A stretch of 64,000 bases of DNA from Rhabditoides inermis. Lineage: Eukaryota > Nematoda > Chromadorea > Rhabditida > Rhabditidae. The translations under genes were made by a program, and so were the position numbers. Below the pieces are notes generated by a model, which worked only from the letters and a program-made list of their open reading frames with translations, searched no databases and had not been told where the DNA came from. Every line of letters starts with the position of its first letter. The first letter of the stretch is position 1. Below are positions 60,646 to 64,000 of this stretch, piece after piece. The stretch is from contig CAWZYM010000329.1 in the NCBI GenBank assembly GCA_963966185.1, positions 875,759 through 939,758 of the forward strand. The letters are read 5' to 3'.

Positions 60646-62990
60646 TTATGCGATCACGCCTCCATAGCGGACCATGCACGCGTTGTAGCCGCACGTGGTG
60701 CGACAGCATCTAGAAGGGGTATTGATTTATTGATTTATCGATTTTGTAATTTCACCATTCTAAAAGTGATGGAGAGAAGTAGCCCAGAGAAAAGAAGATG
60801 AGCGAGAGAGAGCGAAAGAGAGAGAGAGAGAGAGGTAGAGAGAGAGAGGGAGAGAAAAAGAGAGAGAGAGAGAGAGGGGGGGGGGGGAGAGATAGAGAGC
60901 TAGAGAGAGGGAGGAGGGAGAGAGCGTATCTCCTCGGGTTGAGTGTGTTGGGCGAGTAGCAGTCGGACTGGTTGGTGCACCAGGACGTCGGACGGGCCAC
61001 CTGCAGAAGATGGTGCTCTCTCTCCCTCTCTCTCTTTTTCTCTCCCTCTCTCTCCCTCTCTCTCTTTCTTTATCCCTGTCTCGCTCTCCCCCTCTCTCTC
61101 CCTCTCTCTCTTTCTCCCTCTCTCTCCCCTCCCTCTCCCTCTCTCTTTTTCTGTCTCTCTCTCTCTCTCTACTCTCTCCCTCTTTCTCTATCACTCACTC
61201 TATTTCACTAGTTCTCTCTTTCTCTATCACTCACTCTGTTTCACTAGACACAGCCAGTTTTCACTCATTTCGGAGTGCTCGGGCATTTTCATGTAAGCAT
61301 GAGTGCACGAGTTGTCTAACAACTCCCGACTATGCACATACCCACCTTGCACATATGCACATACACACATATGCACAAACACACAGAGCCACTGTTTAGA
61401 GAACACTGCAAGGTTTCGTAGAATACTGTGACTACATATCACTGTCTCGTCGGACTGTTTTGTAGCATCTCCCGATTGGCGAACCTGCATCCTCCATTCC
61501 TTTGCAAAAACCCACGACTATTTCGAGTTCGTTTTGTTTGGGTGGTTTCGGGAGGAGAGGACTGCAAGGGATGAAATACGATGACTCAGTTTCTTTTTTC
61601 TTTCTTTCTTACTTTACTTTCTCTTTACTTTGATTTTACTTTAATTTTTTAACTGCGGGTCAGGGAGAAGAGGACTGCAAGACACGCAATGCGAAATGCG
61701 ATGAAACTGTTTCTGAACTACGGACTGGGATTTATTGATTCATTGATTTAATGATTTTGTAATTTCACCATTCTGAAAGTGATGTGGAGAAGTATCCCAT
61801 AGTGAAGGAGATGGATGAGAGAGGAAGAAAGAGAGAGAGTGAGCGAGAGAGACTCTAGACTGTGGAAGGCGAGAAAAATCGCGAGGATATACTATTTCTC
61901 TGCCTATTTGATTGGACTCTAATCGAAAAGCAACAGAGACGCAGCTCTGTCCTCTGTGTGATATGCAAGAACAACACGTTTTGTTAGTATGAATAAAAAT
62001 ATTTAACATAAAAATTCAATCTGTCCTACCCAGTCTTCCCGTCCCGGTGGGCATGGGCGGAGACATCTTCGAGGAAGCGGGGAGCGGTCTGAAAAACGGG
62101 GTGGATGGACTGGCTGGCTGTCTGTCACACTCTCTTTGTGGTATTTCTGATGAGAGGGAGGTAGGAGAAAGGAAGAGGACTGATGTGAGAGACGGGAAAA
62201 ATATAGAAAGAGAGAAGGAGAGAGAGAAAGAGGGAACAAGACAGAGGGAGGGAGGGAGACAGACATACAGACTCCCACCTGTATGCATATGTTATAGTTG
62301 CACCCGGTGAGACAGCAGCTGGCTGAGAAGGTGGAAGAAAGACGACAGTCGTAGTCGGATTGGCACCTGGAAGAAAAAAATTTCCAGAAGCACTCTGCTT
62401 TCTAAGACAACATGTAAACATCTTGTTTGACAGTCGTCAAAAGTGCTTGTCTTGTGACTATTCTGTGATTTTTTTCTTCATTTTTTTATATTCTGTCACA
62501 TTCTACTTTTAAAAAAATGTGATTTAGTCCGATTAACACCTATATATTTTGAATCTCGAAAAAAATCTCGTTGTTCGTATTTCATGAAAAGCCATCAAAA
62601 GGCGTAAGTATTTCATGTCGTTTGACAGTCGTCACAAGAAAGTGATTGTCTTGTGATGTACGTACGTTAAACTGGAATATGAAAACAAGTTATCTTCCAG
62701 AGCATTACTGCTTGGAATATGATTTTTATACAAATACATAACTAAAAATTTGAATTAGCTACGATGCAATTTTCTAATAGAAGTATAACTCGGAAATGTT
62801 TATACGTCTTATCGGTTTTTGAACCCAATGCATTTTTGCTGAAAATACTCTCAGGTGCGAACAAAGAACTCAGAAGCATAGAGGACAAAACCAAAGAGAC
62901 GATGATATCAGAAAACAAAAGTTTGGAAAGATAAACGTATTCCACCCACCAGTTGACCGCCGGCGTCTTGCGGCAGTTGAAGAAACTACT
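60646..62990 (-). CDS. Exons of a cysteine-rich modular (WAP-like) protein
   Basis: Minus-strand exon blocks: about 62950-62990 (FFNCRKTPAVNW), 62279-62366 (CQSDYDC then SCCLTGCNYNIC), about 60928-61000 (WCTNQSDCYSPNT) and 60646-60709 (CCRTTCGYNACM, then stop). The pieces define a module C-x2/3-S-D-x-x-C ... C-C-x3-C-x-Y-N-x-C that occurs at least twice. The CC pair with flanking Cys recalls WAP-type disulfide cores, which are secreted, but spacing is not canonical. No signal peptide was found and the donor of the 61000 exon is unclear. Flanking intron sequence 60721-60786 recurs at 61733-61800, so the modules probably arose by tandem duplication. Confidence 0.45.
60780..60930. repeat. (GA)n-rich tract
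   Basis: Intronic simple sequence in the Cys-rich gene, including a run of G. Confidence 0.95.
61013..61250. repeat. (CT)n-rich tract
   Basis: Imperfect CTCTCC/CTTTCT, ending in a duplicated block TCTCTATCACTCACTCT ... TTTCACTAG. Confidence 0.95.
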
Positions 62991-63168
62991 ACTCAAATAG
63001 CTACAGGTGCAACACAAACACAAAAACCTTTTCGGCGGATCTTTCAGAGGTGTGAAAATGAGAAACTTGAGTTTTGCCGAACTTGAATATTGAAAACGAA
63101 AGTGAGAGCGTGGAAACCGAGGGACACTGCGAAGTAGTTGAGGTGCAACAGGCTGGAAGGAGGGCAGG

Positions 63169-63327
63169 GTGAGAGGAGAGAGGAGAGAGGAGAGAGGAGA
63201 GAGGAGAGAGGAGAGAGGAGAGAGGAGAGAGGAGAGAGGAGAGAGGAGAGAGGAGAGAGGAGAGAGGAGAGAGGAGAGAGGAGAGAGGAGAGAGGAGAGA
63301 GGAGAGAGGAGAGAGGAGAGAGGAGAG
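63169..63327. repeat. (AGAGAGG)n 7-bp tandem repeat
   Basis: About 22 perfect units of a 7-bp purine motif. All frames stay open (GERREER-type peptides), which is an artefact. Confidence 0.97.
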
Positions 63328-63469
63328 TTGTTGACAATGTCATGTGCATCTATAACGATTCCGGAAAAATCTCTGAAATCTATGAACCTCTGAAAATCGC
63401 GTACGCGTTTGCTTATTTGTGATTTGTGTTTTTGATAATTTTTGGACTAATAAGAACCGGGTGCTGCAG

Positions 63470-64000
63470 AAGCTGGCGATGGTGAGAGGAGGATACCAAC
63501 TCATATCCGCCGCATTATACAAGTACAGAGAGGTTGAGAGAGAGGAGGGGGAGAAAAAGAGGGAGGGAATATGACTGACATCCCTCGTTTGCAGAAGTCG
63601 CGCGAGCCTCGCCGCTTCCAGTCTCTTATGTCTCATGTCTGCCATTCAAGACCCCACCGAAATCCACGTCGAGTTCCGTCGCTCTGCCATTCAGGTGATA
63701 CAGTAGTGATTGATTCATAGAATAAATCGATTGATTTGCGTCTGCTTTCTGAATATTTGTAAAACTTCTTTGTTATACATGATGTACTTGATTGACGAAG
63801 GGAGAGGAGCACTCAGTAGATGGCTGTCTTGCAGCAGAGGCGGTAGAGAAGCATTCGGTAGAAGTTTGTGTTAGTTTTCATGTTCAGGTGTTTACAATTT
63901 GATTTATTAATGAATAATATATTCATGCGTTTTTCTTGAACCAGGTTAACACAAACAACACTTTTCAGGCGTCGGTGTCCGCAGCCACACTCCTATTCGA
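63470..64000 (+). CDS. 5'-partial and 3'-partial gene running off the right edge, unknown function
   Basis: Exons 63470-63522 (donor AA/GTACAG), 63595-63694 (donor CAG/GTGATA) and 63969 to the window end (TTTTCAG acceptor) join in phase, reading GGYQLISAALYK, SRASLAASSLLCLMSAIQ, DPTEIHVEFRRSAIQ and ASVSAATLLF. The helical, Ala/Leu-rich pattern resembles an alpha-helical repeat protein but I cannot name it. A family E MITE lies in the last intron, and that MITE plus the third exon were copied to about 50100-50320. Confidence 0.5.
63864..63956. mobile_element. Short MITE, family E copy 3
   Basis: Bounded by GTTTGTGTTA and TAACACAAAC, 12 bases before the exon at 63969. Confidence 0.75.

Overview
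The window looks like a chromosome segment of an invertebrate animal. The genes are split by many short GT-AG introns whose acceptors are often TTTCAG or TTGCAG, and the recognisable host genes are metazoan: a COMPASS/MLL subunit of the RBBP5 family, a protein with two RGS domains, and a broken ABCA-type transporter. The mobile elements also fit an invertebrate: a Penelope-like element with permuted domains (Naiad type), BEL/Pao remnants, a Polinton-type protease remnant, Helitron-like elements and many foldback or TIR elements. A nematode is possible, because C. elegans RGS-3 also has two RGS domains, but the sequence does not settle this. No rRNA gene, intact tRNA gene or CRISPR array was seen.

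Layout. 1-6093 is a 9-bp satellite with higher-order units and one inverted block. 6.2-16.6 kb is a graveyard of nested mobile elements: gag-like BEL/Pao relics, two foldback elements, and a BEL/Pao pol relic split by a 3.9-kb Tc1/IS630-type (DDE_3) transposon inserted at TA. 16.6-24.0 kb (minus) holds the tandem-RGS gene; its large intron carries a foldback element nested inside another TIR element. 24.7-31.5 kb (minus) holds a 19-exon RBBP5 homologue whose 454-codon frame I could follow through every splice junction. 34.1-36.9 kb (plus) is an ABCA relic lacking Walker A, with an in-frame stop beside the H-loop. 38.4-43.7 kb is a Naiad-type Penelope-like element with 1242-bp pseudo-LTRs, an open reading frame of at least 893 codons, a structured leader and, in both pseudo-LTRs, a hammerhead-ribozyme-like core. 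44-54 kb mixes poorly recognised multi-exon genes on the plus strand with MITEs, a second decayed Penelope-like RT, a Helitron-like copy and duplicated zinc-finger-like exons. 54.4-55.4 kb (minus) carries a decayed Polinton-type protease and neighbouring ORFs. 55.5-60.6 kb is foldback, SINE-like and Helitron-like sequence. 60.6-63 kb (minus) has exons of a cysteine-rich modular protein. A plus-strand gene of unknown function runs off the right edge.

The host genes show no functional linkage to one another. The most notable items are the hammerhead-like core in an N-terminal-endonuclease Penelope-like element (a group reported to lack canonical hammerheads), the string of perfect hairpins in its leader, and two unrelated families of foldback elements that carry a tRNA-like sequence mirrored in both arms. 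Long (GA)n/(CT)n tracts sit in introns and intergenic DNA throughout and explain many spurious open frames.
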